Shown: positions 19,440 through 30,123 of the stretch, one piece after another
How the letters are laid out: each line of letters begins with the position of its first letter
Numbering within the stretch: the first letter of the stretch is position 1
NCBI GenBank assembly: GCA_946811185.2
Contig: OX328098.1
Span: 42,905,650 to 42,969,649 of the forward strand
Origin: Hippopus hippopus
Lineage: Eukaryota; Mollusca; Bivalvia; Cardiida; Cardiidae
Direction of reading: 5' to 3'
DNA length: 64,000 nucleotides
Notes under the pieces: generated by a model
The model's input: only the letters and a program-made list of their open reading frames with translations
Told to the model about the DNA's origin: nothing
Databases searched by the model: none
Position numbers and translations under genes: made by a program

Positions 19440-22400
19440 AGCTCACCTGAGCACGAAGTGCTCAGGATGAGCTATTGTGATCACTCACTGTCTGTCGGCG
19501 TCCGTCGTCCGTCCGTCCGTCGTCCGTCTGTTCACATTTTTTTGTTTACACTCTAGCATCTACAATTTTTAACCAATCAGCACCAAACTTGGTCAAAATA
19601 TATATGACCATAAGATCTCGGATGAGTTCGATTATGGGTCTAATTGGACCAGAACAACTGGAGTTATTTGCCCTTGAATTAGAAAAATTGCTATATTTGA
19701 CTTTGTTTACACTCTAGCATCTACAAAAATCAACCAGTCAGCACCAAACTTGGTCAAAATATATATGACCATAAGATCTCAGATGAGTTTGATTATGAGT
19801 CTAATCGGACCAGAGCAACTGGAGTTATTTGCCCTTGAATTAGAAAAATTGCTATATTTGACTTTGTTTACAATCTAGCATCTACAAATATCAACCAATC
19901 ATTACCAAACTTGGTCAAAATATATATGACCCTAACATCTCGGATGAGTTTTATTATGGGTGTAATCGGACCAGAACAACTGGAGTTATTTGCCCTTGAA
20001 TTAGAAAAATTGCTATATTTGACTTGGTTTACACTCTAGCATCTACAATTTTTAACCAATCAGCATCAAACTTAGTCAAAATACTTATGACCATAAGATC
20101 TGAGATGAGTTCGATTATGGGTCTAATCGGACCAGAATGACTGGAGTTATTTGCCCTTGAATTAGAAAGTTCTTTAGAATAGTTCTTTGTCCGGAGCATA
20201 ACCTTGTCATCTCCAATCCGATTGATTTGAATCTTGGCATTTGTGTTTGTTGCAATAATACAGAGTGCAGTGCAAAAGAACCATAACTCTAACTCGTGCT
20301 GTCTTTGAGTTATTTCCCTTTGATCGTCGTTTTTACAGCATTTTCTGCTTGTCTGTAGCATAACTTTGTCATCTCCAGTCTGATTGACTTGAAACTTGTC
20401 ATTTGTGTTTGTTACAATAATACGGAGTGCAGTGCGAAAGAACCATAACTCTACCTCATGCTGTCTTTGAGTTATTTCCCTTTGATCGTCATTTGTACAG
20501 CATTTTCTGCTTGTCCGGAATACAACTTTGTCATTTTTAGTCTGAACATCTTCAAATTTGGTATGCATGATTGTTGAAAAATTACAGAGTGCAGTGCACA
20601 AGAACCACAACTCTTCCTAGCACGAATTTTGAGTTATTCCCCCTTAGATCTTCATTTTTATAGCATTTCTTGCTTGTCCGGAGCATAACTGTCATCTTTA
20701 GTAGGAATGAATTGAAATGTGGTATGCTTATTTGTTGCAATATTTGGAAGTGCAGTGCGCAAGAATTGTAACTCTACCTCTTGCTGTCTTTGAGTTATTT
20801 CCCTTTGATCGTCATTTTTACAGCATTTAGTGCTTGTCAAGAATATAACTTTGTCATCTCCTGTCAAAACAACTTCAAACTTGGTATGCATGTTCGTTGC
20901 AATATAACAGAGTTCAGTGCACAAGAACAATAACTCTACCTGGCACAGATTTTGAGTAATTCCACTTTGATCTTCATTTTTACAGTCCAGTTCTTTGTCC
21001 GGAGCTTAACTTTGTCATCTCCAGTCCGATTGACTTGAAACTTGGCATTTGTGTTTGTTGCAATAATATGGAGTGCAGTGCGAAAGAACCATAACTCTAC
21101 CTCGTGCTGTCTTTGAGTTATTTCCCTTTGATCGTCATTTTTACAGCATTTTCTGCTTGTCCGGAATACAACTTTGTCATTTTTTGTCTGAACATCTTCA
21201 AATTTGGTATGCATGATTATTGAAAAGAACCATAATTCTTCCTAGCACGAATTTTGAGTTATTCCCCCTAAGATCTTCATATTTATAGCATTTCTTGCTT
21301 GTCCGGAGCGTAACTTTGTCATCTTAAGTAGGAATGATTTGAAATATGGTATGCTTATTTGTTGCAATATTTGGAAGTGCAGTGCGCAAGAATTGTAACT
21401 CTACCTTGTGCTGTCTTTGAATTATTTCCCTTTGATTTTTACAGCATTTAGTGCTTGTCCGGAATATAACTTTGTCATCTCAAGTCAGAACGATTTCAAA
21501 CTTGGTATGCATGTTTGTTGCAATATTACGGAGTACAGTGTGCAAGAACAATAACTCTACCTAGCGCGGATTTTGAGTAATTCCACTTTTATCTTCATTT
21601 TTACAGTATTTCTTGCTTGTCCGGAACGGAACTTTGTCACCTCAAGTCAAATTGACTTGAGACTTGGTAAACATGTTTGTTGCAGTTACGAAAATTGCAA
21701 TGCACTGGAGTCGTAACCTTACCTAATGCCCTTTTGGAATTATTCCCTATTCATTATTTTTTTTTACAGCTTTTCATGCTTCTCTACAATATAACTTTGT
21801 CTTTTCATGTTTGAATGACCTGAAACTTTATATGCATGTTTCTTTAACATTAGAGGAGACATTCATGCCTATTTCAATCACTTACATGATGTCTGCTGCA
21901 CTACTATTTTCCTGTACCTGCCCTTTACGATTATTATCCCCCCTCGACAACTGGCGGTGTGACGGGCGTATCTTGCGACAATTTGCCGCTTTTGTTCATT
22001 AAATGTCATGTCATGTCATGGAAAAAGGGGGCTTTACAAATATTTTCATTATGGACCAATATCTCTTTCACTACCAGACAAAATGCAATTAAACTTCATC
22101 TTTATTAAGCCACAGAAAATAGTTATTTGATCTTATTTCATGAAATGCCATGTCATGAAAAAAGGGGGCTAAATGTATAATTTCATTATGGACCAATAAC
22201 AGTTAGTTAGCCCATTCGTCCGCCTGGACAGATATCTTCTAAAGTCCTTGACGAACATTTATGAAACTTCATGCATATCTTCCTTAGGATAGTCCATTGA
22301 TACAATTTCCTTTTATATATAATGACGTGTCATGAAAAAGGGGGCTTGATGTATATTTTCATCATTTGTTTTCATTTAATGAAATGCCATGTTATGGTAA

Positions 22401-22719
22401 AAGGGGACTTAATGTATGATCTCATATGGACCTCTTATATATTTTTCATTTAATGAAATGCTGTGCCATGGAAAAAGGGGCTTAATGTGTAATTTTATCA
22501 TGGACCATTAACAAAAAGGCCACATGTTCATGCAACACACAATACCTCTATGTTTGTATCAAAAGAGGTATTTTTTGGCGGGGGATATCATTTCAACGAA
22601 ATTGCTTGTTTCATTATCATTTGGCCTTGAACCTCCATATTTGGTATTTTTCTTCATTGTAGACCTTTACTGCTTAGTACTCAGGTGAGCGATATAGGAC
22701 CATCATGGTCCTCTTGTTC
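19440..22719 (+). mobile_element. Large Helitron/pearl-like composite with three kinds of tandem unit
   Basis: Starts AGCTCACCTGAGCACGAAGT, ends CAGGTGAGCGATATAGGACC and ATGGTCCTCTTGTT. Inside: 3-4 units of about 160 bp (19540-20160, ACACTCTAGCATCTACA, ATATATATGACCATAAGATC), then about ten units of about 145 bp (20160-21800, GAGTTATTTCCCTTTGATCG, GTGCAGTGCGAAAGAACC), then 3-4 units with CATGTCATGGAAAAAGGGGG (22000-22500). A reverse-strand frame of 193 codons at 20029-20610 is only a read-through of the second unit and has a repeating peptide. Confidence 0.5.
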
Positions 22720-22849
22720 TTAATATCCTACAGACAAGCATCCAGTGGACCTTTTGAGTTGTGTTCTCAATGATTGGCACAACACTCTCTCCAAGCCATT
22801 GGCTGTGTTTGCACATAAACTTGGAACTATACAACAGTGACATGAGGAA

Positions 22850-23030
22850 TGAACAAAATTTTAAACTTCCCCATTCTTAAGGCATTTTGCAGAGGACAAA
22901 ATAATTTTGGCTGAAATGTATTTGTCATTGAAAAGGAAGAAAACATTGTGGGAGAAGGAGAAAATGCTGGTTACCAGAAGGCCTCTTTCTCGGTGTCATT
23001 TAAACTTGAGATTGTCTCGTAAAGAGTTAA
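22850..23030 (-). mobile_element. Family 1 MITE, right hairpin arm deleted
   Basis: ATTTTAAACTTCCCCATTCT, GGAGAAGGAGAAAATGCTGG then an abrupt jump to GCCTCTTTCTCGG and CGTAAAGAGTTAA. Confidence 0.5.
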
Positions 23031-23180
23031 CAGCCTTGAAAATGAAGGCTTTTCAAATTGTAGGAAAAGGGGAAAATGTTGGTTTCTTTCTATTTCTCTG
23101 TTGTCCATAATGTTTTTATCCATTCAAAAGAAATCATCTTTGGAGCTACATTAAATTTTATTACCACAGAATGATGCCAA
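23026..23180 (+). mobile_element. Family 1 MITE fragment sharing TTAA with the previous copy
   Basis: TTAACAGCCTTGAAAATGAA, GTAGGAAAAGGGGAAAATGT; the right part is decayed. Confidence 0.5.
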
Positions 23181-23594
23181 CTGTACATTGTATGTACAAT
23201 TTCTCCATTCAAATTTCATCAAAACTAGGGTCTCATTTTAGGGGTACCAACAGCATATCCTGAAATACTGCAAGTACTTAAAGGAAGGAAACTTTTTTGA
23301 ATGATGCAGAAAAGGTTGCTGGAAAAGGAAGAAATGCTTGTTACAGGAAAATTGACCCCTCTTTCACAAATATTCTCAAGAAAGAGAATACAACAGGGGC
23401 ATAAAAATCAGAAATTGTTCTATACTTGTCTTTAGAATGGTAACAGCCCTCAAGGGTAGGCAGTAATAGGACAATTCTGTTTGGAACAGTGAACACTGAC
23501 AGTTAATTATAGAAACTTGATTTGATTTATTAATTCATCAGTTTGTGTAGGACACAAAGACTCCATTGATTTGATTTAAAACTGTTGCAGTGGT

Positions 23595-23795
23595 TAATAG
23601 ACACTGAGGAAATGGCTTTTGAAAATGTGGTGGTAATAGAAGAATATGCTGGTAACCAGTATTTTGTCCTTTTTCCACTATTTTTTATACCCCTTCACAG
23701 AAAAATTTTATGTTTTAGCAATGTTTAATTTGCTTCCTGCAAATGCTTTCAATCTGGAAAAGTAGAAAATTATGTTATCTAGTGAGGAAAGAATT
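23595..23795 (+). mobile_element. Family 1 MITE, diverged
   Basis: ACTGAGGAAATGGCTTTTGA, TGCTGGTAACCAGTATTTTG, CTGCAAATGCTTTCAATCTG, TAGTGAGGAAAGAATTAA end. Confidence 0.5.
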
Positions 23796-23903
23796 AAGAA
23801 ATATTTTGAGGAGGGTGGATCTGAATGAATCTTGGCATACCTAAGGGAATACAAGGTGCTTTTGTGGCCAATTTAGATAAGATCAGACACTTAAATGCCC
23901 ACA

Positions 23904-24176
23904 ATAACTACAGTTTCAATACTTTTGTGGCCAGTGTAGATCAAGATCAAACAGCACAAATCATACAGGTTGATCTTAAATCTACATTGCCAGCCATGTT
24001 GCGAAAATCCACCAAAAGTAGCCTGGAAATATTTATTAAAATAACTACAGTTTCAATACTTTTGTGGCCAGTGTAGATCAAGATCAAACAGCACAAATCA
24101 TACAGGTTGATCTTAAATCTACATTGCCAGCCATGTTGCAAAAATCCACCAAAAGTAGCCTGGAAATATTTATTCC
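23904..24176. repeat. Recent tandem duplication of 137 bp carrying family 3 palindrome
   Basis: The unit at 23904-24040 is repeated at 24041-24176 with one visible difference (GCGAAAATCC versus GCAAAAATCC). Each unit holds GATCAAGATCAAACAGCACA and ACAGGTTGATCTTAAATCTA. Confidence 0.5.
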
Positions 24177-24221
24177 ACAGTGAAAATGGCTAGATTATAT
24201 ATTTGGAGCTTTCATATTTTT

Positions 24222-25612
24222 AGCTTACCTGAGCACAAAGTGCTCAAGGTGAGCTTTTGTGATTGTGCCGTGTCTGACGTCATTCATGCAATGTCAACAA
24301 TTACCTTGTTTGCACTCTAGCAGACACATTTTCAGTACAATACTCATGAAACTAAGTCAGAATGGTTGTCTTGATAATATCTTGGACAAGTTTGAAATTT
24401 GGTCATGTTGGGTCAAATCTTAGAAAAACCTTGTATGCACTCTAGGCCACATTTTCAGTCTGATACTCATAAAACCTGGTCAGAATGTTTGCCTTTATGA
24501 TAACTCAGACAAGTTTGAAATTTGGTCATTTCAGGTCAAAAAGTAGGTTGTTGGGCCAAATCTTGAGAAAAAAACTTTGTATGCACTCTAGAGGCCACAT
24601 TTTCGGTCTGATACTCATGTAACTTGGTCAGAATGTTTGTCTTGATGATACTTCAGACAAGTTTAAAATTGGGTCACTTCAGTTCAAAGAGTAGGTCACT
24701 GGGCTAAATCTTAGAAAGACCTTGTGTGCCTTCTAGAAGTCTAATACTCATGAAACTAGGTCAAAATGTTTGATTTCATGATATCTGGAAGATTACTGAA
24801 ATTGAGTCACATCAGGTTTAAAAGTAGGTCACTTAGCCAAATCGTAGAAAAACCTTATGTGCATACTAGATGCATCTTTTTCAGTCTGATACCCATGAAA
24901 CTTGATTAGAATGTTTGTTTTGATGATACCTGGTACAACTTTGAAATTGGATCTCACCAGGTCAAATGTAGGTCACTGGGCCAAATCTTAGAAAAACCTT
25001 GTGTCATTTCTAGAAGCCACATTTTTAGTATGACACTCATTAAACATTGTCAGAATGTTTGTCTTGATGATATCTGGTACAGGTTTGAAATTGGGTCGCA
25101 TCAGGTCAAAAAATAGGTCACTAGGCTAAATCTTAGAAAAACCCTGTGTGCCTTATTGAAGCAACATTTTCAGTCTTTTACTCATGAAACTAGGCTTATC
25201 TTGATGATATACTAGACTTTTATGAAATTAGGTCACATTGGGTTAAAAAGTAGGTCACTGGAAAAAAATCTCTTCCTGTAGAGAGAATATTTTCTGTCTG
25301 ATACTTATAAAACTTGGTCAGAATGTTTGTCGTGATGATATCTCAGACAAGTTTGAAATTCGGTAATGTCAGGTCAAAAAGTATGTTGCTAGACAAAATC
25401 TTTAAAAAACCCTTTGTGCGGACAAGAGGCCTTATTTTTAGCCCGATACTCATGAAACATTGTCAGAATGTTTGTCTTGATGATATAACTGACAAAAAGA
25501 AGGTCACTAACACTCATTTGTTTTACACCATCACAACCAGGATCTCTTCAACTTTTTCAGTCCTAGATGACTTTACTCAGGTGAGTGCTTTAGGGCCAAT
25601 GGCCCTCTTGTT
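24222..25612 (+). mobile_element. Helitron/pearl-like element with tandem units
   Basis: Starts AGCTTACCTGAGCACAAAGT, ends CAGGTGAGTGCTTTAGGGCC and GGCCCTCTTGTT. About eight units of 130-150 bp with CACTCTAGAGGCCACATTTT, TACTCATGAAACTTGGTCAG and AAAAAGTAGGTCACTGGGCC. Confidence 0.5.
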
Positions 25613-25830
25613 CTCTACCAATCTATTAGACAACAAAATTGTTAAACTGAACTGAATTGAAAGGTGTTATCGCAACAAATGAAATGTGACTCAAATAAAG
25701 GATTTGTCTTTGATAGGATAGAAAACATAGAGGAAAAAGGAGAAAATGTTGGTTACTAGCTTTTTCTCTTTTCCCCCCACAATGTTTTTTTTTTTGAAGT
25801 TTTTTATGTTAGCACAGTTAGATCTTTGAA
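25613..25830 (-). mobile_element. Family 1 MITE, diverged
   Basis: CTCTACCAATCTATTAGACA start adjoining the Helitron-like end; GGAAAAAGGAGAAAATGTTG hairpin. Confidence 0.5.
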
Positions 25831-25859
25831 AACATAATTTGTGTGGAATCTGAAGTATT

Positions 25860-26085
25860 AACCTGTAAACAGACAACAAACTCTAGTCTTATCCATATGT
25901 AAAGCAATTTGCAGATGACAAGTAAACTATGATTCAAATAATAGGATTTGTCTTTGAATGGTTAGAAAACATTTTGGAAAAGGAGAAAAAAATTGCTGGT
26001 TACCAACATTTTTTTTCTTTTCCCACAATGTTTTGAAAGGTTTTTTTCTCTTTGTTTGTTAAAACCCATAAAAGATAAAGCCCTT
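25860..26085 (-). mobile_element. Family 1 MITE, diverged
   Basis: TTAACCTGTAAACAGACAAC start, hairpin 25965-26035 with a poly-T interruption, right end lost. Confidence 0.5.
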
Positions 26086-26089
26086 TTTT

Positions 26090-26825
26090 ATTAAATACAT
26101 ACTGAGATTAGTACACATACTGAAAAAAGGAGATTGTTTTGGTGGATATTAGGATTGCCTCAATAGATAATTCCCTCTAGACCAAAAAACTATTCACTTA
26201 CAATTACTGTTACCATTGTACCTTGAATTGTATCAGAGTAGTGCAATAGTAATCGATTTCTATAAGCATCCTTTCAGGCCAGGGACGTAAATTTAACGAG
26301 TTGTCATATTGGTTGCACTTAAAAAGTATACTGAAGAATGCCTTCAGGAATTTGTCTGCGTAACAGACTCCCACTTCTGAAAGTAAGACCATTTGCAAAC
26401 TTTTTTTTTCTCACTACAGAACAATGTTCAAAACACTAATGGAAAGGAAAACTCAACAATCACTTCCATGTTTTGCTGTGGTATTATCCCCAGCTTTCAT
26501 GTTTTTAACCTTAAATCTTATCCAATTTGAATTTGTCAACTAAAAATTTGTTCTTTGGTGTGCCAATAATATCTGTGGTCGTGTTCAATTTATTGTTTTG
26601 TACTCATGAACATATGCTCTGCCAGTCAAAGGCACTGGAACACTATACAGAACAGGCTGTAACTGTGACCACAATAAAGATGTTGTGGTTGGAACAGTCA
26701 TGTGACAAACATGGTGGAAAGGAGTTGGAAATATATACAAATGCATCTGTGGACATTTGAGGATGCTTTGAAACACTATTGTGCCTTTGCTGTATGTGCA
26801 CAATATACTTAATACAGTGTACATT
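26090..26825. other. No supported gene
   Basis: Open frames on both strands at 26527-26824 overlap and show no domain; composition is like neighbouring non-coding DNA. Confidence 0.5.
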
Positions 26826-27093
26826 TGAGCTATGTTTTGTAAAAAAGAATGGGTTTATTGCATCTGTAAAAAGTATCGACCTGAGTCAGCTTGGGCAGTC
26901 TGCAACAGCTGACCTAGATCGAAACTAGCTTTTTGCCTTCAATTTTCTGCATGCCAAAGGACCAGTCTATCTCATGATTTTGGTAATTTTAAAAAAATGG
27001 ATTTTATGGATCCATACTTGTATGACAACTTTTTTGTTATGATGTGCCACAGAGATGCATGAAACCCCCTTTTCACAGAAGTGTGGCTCATAT
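26826..27093 (+). mobile_element. Family 2 MITE
   Basis: TTTGAGCTATGTTTTGTAAA start, AAAAAGTATCGACCTGAGTC, TTATGGATCCATA, end CCCCCTTTTCACAGAAGTGT then GGCTCAT. Confidence 0.5.
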
Positions 27094-27477
27094 ATTTTTT
27101 CTCTCGGCAGGCATACTTTTTTCAGCTTTATATCAGTATAAAAATCATAAGTACAGTATCCAAACCAGCCCACTGGCACTGTATGCCAATTGTTTCAAGC
27201 ATCCTGTGGAAGACTAGGCCATGAACTCAAAGCTGTCTAGGAAGCATGGATTAGTGGACTGTTGCTGCAATACAACCATGAAAGCTTTGACATGGTATAT
27301 ATGATACCAATTAGGTCAAAACCACCATCTTCATCTGAGAATGTTGCGCAGAAAGACTACAAAATCGCCATTTCGGTCTTGTTTGAATTTCCACTTTATG
27401 TTCTGGTTCAATTCAACACAATTGGAACTGCTGTCAGAACAGTACAGTCATACAAGCCCTGTATGGTAAGCAAGGTT

Positions 27478-27668
27478 TAATCCTTTACCAAATGACAAAG
27501 TTAAAGAATAGTCCAAATCAAAAGCATTTGCAGATAAAAATGTGACTAAAAAACTGATATGTGTCTTTGGAAGGGTAGAAAATAATGTGGCATTTTCTCC
27601 TTTTCCTACATGTATCAAAGAGCCTTCTTCTTTAAGGTTGTTACAACTGGGGATCTTATGGTAAAAGG
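27478..27668 (-). mobile_element. Family 1 MITE, shares TTAA with next copy
   Basis: TTTAATCCTTTACCAAATGA start, left hairpin arm mostly lost, end CTTATGGTAAAAGG then TTAA 27669-27672. Confidence 0.5.
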
Positions 27669-27672
27669 TTAA

Positions 27673-27894
27673 CCATTTACCACACAACCCCTAGTTTTTT
27701 AACGACCCTGAGAAAGGAAGCTTTTGAAAACATTGTGGGAAAAGGAGAAAATGCTTGTAACCAGCATTTTCTTCTTTTCCCACAATGTTTTCTTATCTTT
27801 TACAGACATTACTTGCATTACTTGTATTTACTATGTCCTTTAAAAATGCTTCCAATTTGGATCTGTCTACAATTTTGTCGTGTGGTAAAGAGTT
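27673..27894 (+). mobile_element. Family 1 MITE, back to back with previous copy
   Basis: After the shared TTAA: CCATTTACCACACAACCCCT; hairpin almost perfect; end GTGTGGTAAAGAG then TTAA. Confidence 0.5.
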
Positions 27895-27899
27895 AACAC

Positions 27900-28750
27900 T
27901 GTAATGGATCCTGTATAGCCAGTAATTTGTGACAAAAGGTTTTCATGACCCATTTACAAACAAATGAAGCTATTATCATGAGACTACCCCATTTGGCTCT
28001 TTACCTTCCATCATAGGGAATTGATTGATCATTGAATTGATTGATCATTAGAATACACTGAAATGAAGAGATTACTTTTTTACCACATCTACATGTATGT
28101 TGTCCCACAGTCTTTAGAAAGATAAGTGTTGATCTCTAACAAGGAAGCCCATCGACATAGAAAAAGGATTCTCCAAACCATCATGCAGTTAATTTGACCC
28201 ATTGAAGAAGACCATTGATGAAGGGGTACCAAGGTCAATGGTCAGAGTCAGACTCAGCTTTCAGGGTTACTCAAATCCATTTTGCAAACTCCAAATGAAA
28301 GTCCTGGTTCATTAACAGCAATTTTACTTCATTTAGTTTTGCTCTTGTAACTGCTGTTTGAACTGATAACCTCAGTTACATGTACCTTGGTCAAAGGTGA
28401 GGGTCAAAGTGTAAGAATGTGTGAGAAATTTCTTGATGTATTGAGGTATTTAGTACCAGCGGATGGCTCTTCAATTTTGCAGAAGATCTTTTAAAAGCAA
28501 TTTGACAAAAAGAGAAATTGCTTTTATTAGGCAATTTCTTAATTTCGTCTAGTTTATTGTGTAACTTTTATTTATGTGGATTATTAGAGTAATACATTTC
28601 CAAAGATGTTTTCAAAGATAACTATTGCAAATCAGTTGCAGGAGGTAACTGGTTAAAGTAGAACTAGACTTAGCCTTAATTAAGTTAGCTTTATTTCCCT
28701 TCTGCAGCAAGTGGTTTTATGTGGTACCAATTTTCTTTTCTACCAGGAGT
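27900..28750. other. No gene or recognised repeat
   Basis: Only a short direct repeat, ATTGATTGATCATT, near 28020-28050. Confidence 0.5.
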
Positions 28751-28790
28751 TTAACCCGTTTCCAAATAATCCCTTGTTTTACAAAGGGTT
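28751..28790 (+). mobile_element. Extreme deletion derivative of family 1
   Basis: TTTAACCCGTTTCCAAATAA then CCCTTGTTTTACAAAGGGTT: both termini remain with nearly all the interior gone. Shares TTAA with the next copy. Confidence 0.5.
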
Positions 28791-29031
28791 AACTCTTTAC
28801 CAAACAGTCCCTGGTTTTTACGACCCTGAGATAGAAGCCTTTTGAAAACATTGTGGGAAAAGGAGAAAATGCTGGTAACCAGCATTTTCTCCTTTTCCCA
28901 CAATGTTTTCTACCCTTCCCAAAACAAATTTCACAAGCCAAATTTCAATTTTTGAGTCACATTAATTTTGTCGTCTGCAAATGCTTTCAATTTGGACTAG
29001 TCTAAAATTATGTCGTTTGGTAAAGAGTTAA
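28787..29031 (+). mobile_element. Family 1 MITE, reference copy
   Basis: TTAA then CTCTTTACCAAACAGTCCCT; right end TTATGTCGTTTGGTAAAGAG then TTAA. Central hairpin 28844-28910: perfect 33-base arms (GAAAACATTGTGGGAAAAGG to ATGCTGGT) around a single A. Family features used throughout: ACCCTGAGAAAGAAGCC on the left, TTTGAGCCACATT, TCTGCAAATGCTTTCAATTT and GGACAAGTCTAAAATTTTGT on the right. TTAA targets and CCC/GGG-type ends match piggyBac-like elements (inference). No coding capacity. Confidence 0.5.
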
Positions 29032-29254
29032 CCCTTTTCCACAATTCTGATTTTTAACAACCCGGTAAAAGAAAGCTTTTGAAAACATTGGGGGAAAAGG
29101 AGAAAATGCTGATAAACAGAATTTTCTCCATTTCCCACAATGTTTTTAGAAGCTTTCAAAAACAAATCACAAAATTTGAGCTATTCTTAATTTTGTTCTT
29201 GACTGCTGTCAATTTTTACCTGTCTAGAATTTTGTCGTTTTGTAAAGAGTTAAA
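29028..29254 (+). mobile_element. Family 1 MITE chained to the previous copy
   Basis: Uses the same TTAA (29028-29031): CCCTTTTCCACAATTCTGAT start and TTTTGTAAAGAGTTAA end. A more decayed copy continues at 29255-29445. Confidence 0.5.
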
Positions 29255-29449
29255 GGAACGATATTTTCTAAACATTGTTGACAAAAGGATAAAATATAGT
29301 ATAAACTCTTATTTTCGTCTTTTTCAGTAATTTTTTCTACCCTTTCAGATATAAATCCGATTATTTTGAGCCAGACTGAATCTATTTTCTGTAATTTGTG
29401 TTTTTAAAATGGGGAATTGCAAAATTTTGTAGTCTGGTAATGATTCATT

Positions 29450-29815
29450 GACTTAGGAAGAAAAGAAAAAGTAACGTTAGGATTAATTTTGAAAGTGGAT
29501 CTTTGACCAAAATAAACACAGAAATATGGAGCAATGAATTCACTTGAAGTATTTCTATGGATATAAAATTATTGTTTTAAAAGAGCACTGTCAGGAAATA
29601 GGATCAAAAGAGATCTATATGTATATAAAGGATATGTATAAAAGGTTACCTTCATTATTTATTAATAACAGGTTTGCTGATGTATAGATTTCTCATAAAT
29701 ACTATTGAGAAATTATGTATTTAATTAACTTAGGCAGCTGCAAGTAACTTTTTCGTCTTTGCAACACACCATTCTAGAAAAACATGACGGCAAGGGGATA
29801 AAGGAGTATTTTCTC
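29450..29815. other. No gene or recognised repeat
   Basis: The missing first exon of the stomatin gene was looked for here and not found. Confidence 0.5.
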
Positions 29816-29996
29816 ATTTTGGCACAATGTTCACATATTCCACCTTATGTCTTTAGCAAACTATCCTGAGATTTAACAATCCTATCTTGATAGCCGGTGC
29901 TGCTGAACCACAACAAAAGTGGCGTCTTTTTGCACAATGTTTTCAGAGGGCTTATTCCTCAGGGTTATATTACCCAGGGGTTTATTTGGTTAAGGT
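29816..29996 (-). mobile_element. Family 1 MITE remnant just before stomatin exon
   Basis: TTTGCACAATGTTTTCAGAG, CCTCAGGGTTATATTACCCA, TTATTTGGTTAAGG. Ends about 20 bases before the splice acceptor at 30016. Confidence 0.5.
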
Positions 29997-30016
29997 TTAT
30001 ATCATTATCATTTCAG

Positions 30017-30123
30017 CCAATGAAAACACAGATGGTCCTGGCTGCTGTGGATGGCTGCTATACATCTTTTCTGTGTTACTTATCTTATTGACATTACCAT
30101 TCTCTTTGATCTTCACAATAAAG
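30017..30123 (+). CDS. STOM: Stomatin exon: cysteines and membrane hairpin
   Basis: Preceded by a TTTCAG acceptor and followed by GTAAGC. It starts with two bases completing a codon from an unseen exon. It encodes [12 protein letters not shown] followed by about 22 hydrophobic residues interrupted by a single proline, the re-entrant hairpin that anchors stomatins in the inner leaflet. The open frame extends upstream through the intron, but those residues derive from a MITE fragment and are not taken as coding. Confidence 0.5.

Noticed and set aside
20029..20610. 193-codon reverse-strand frame and companions at 20658-20930 and 20936-21214
   Set aside because: They are read-throughs of a tandem repeat unit; the peptides repeat the same 45-50 residues and have no domain or splice context.
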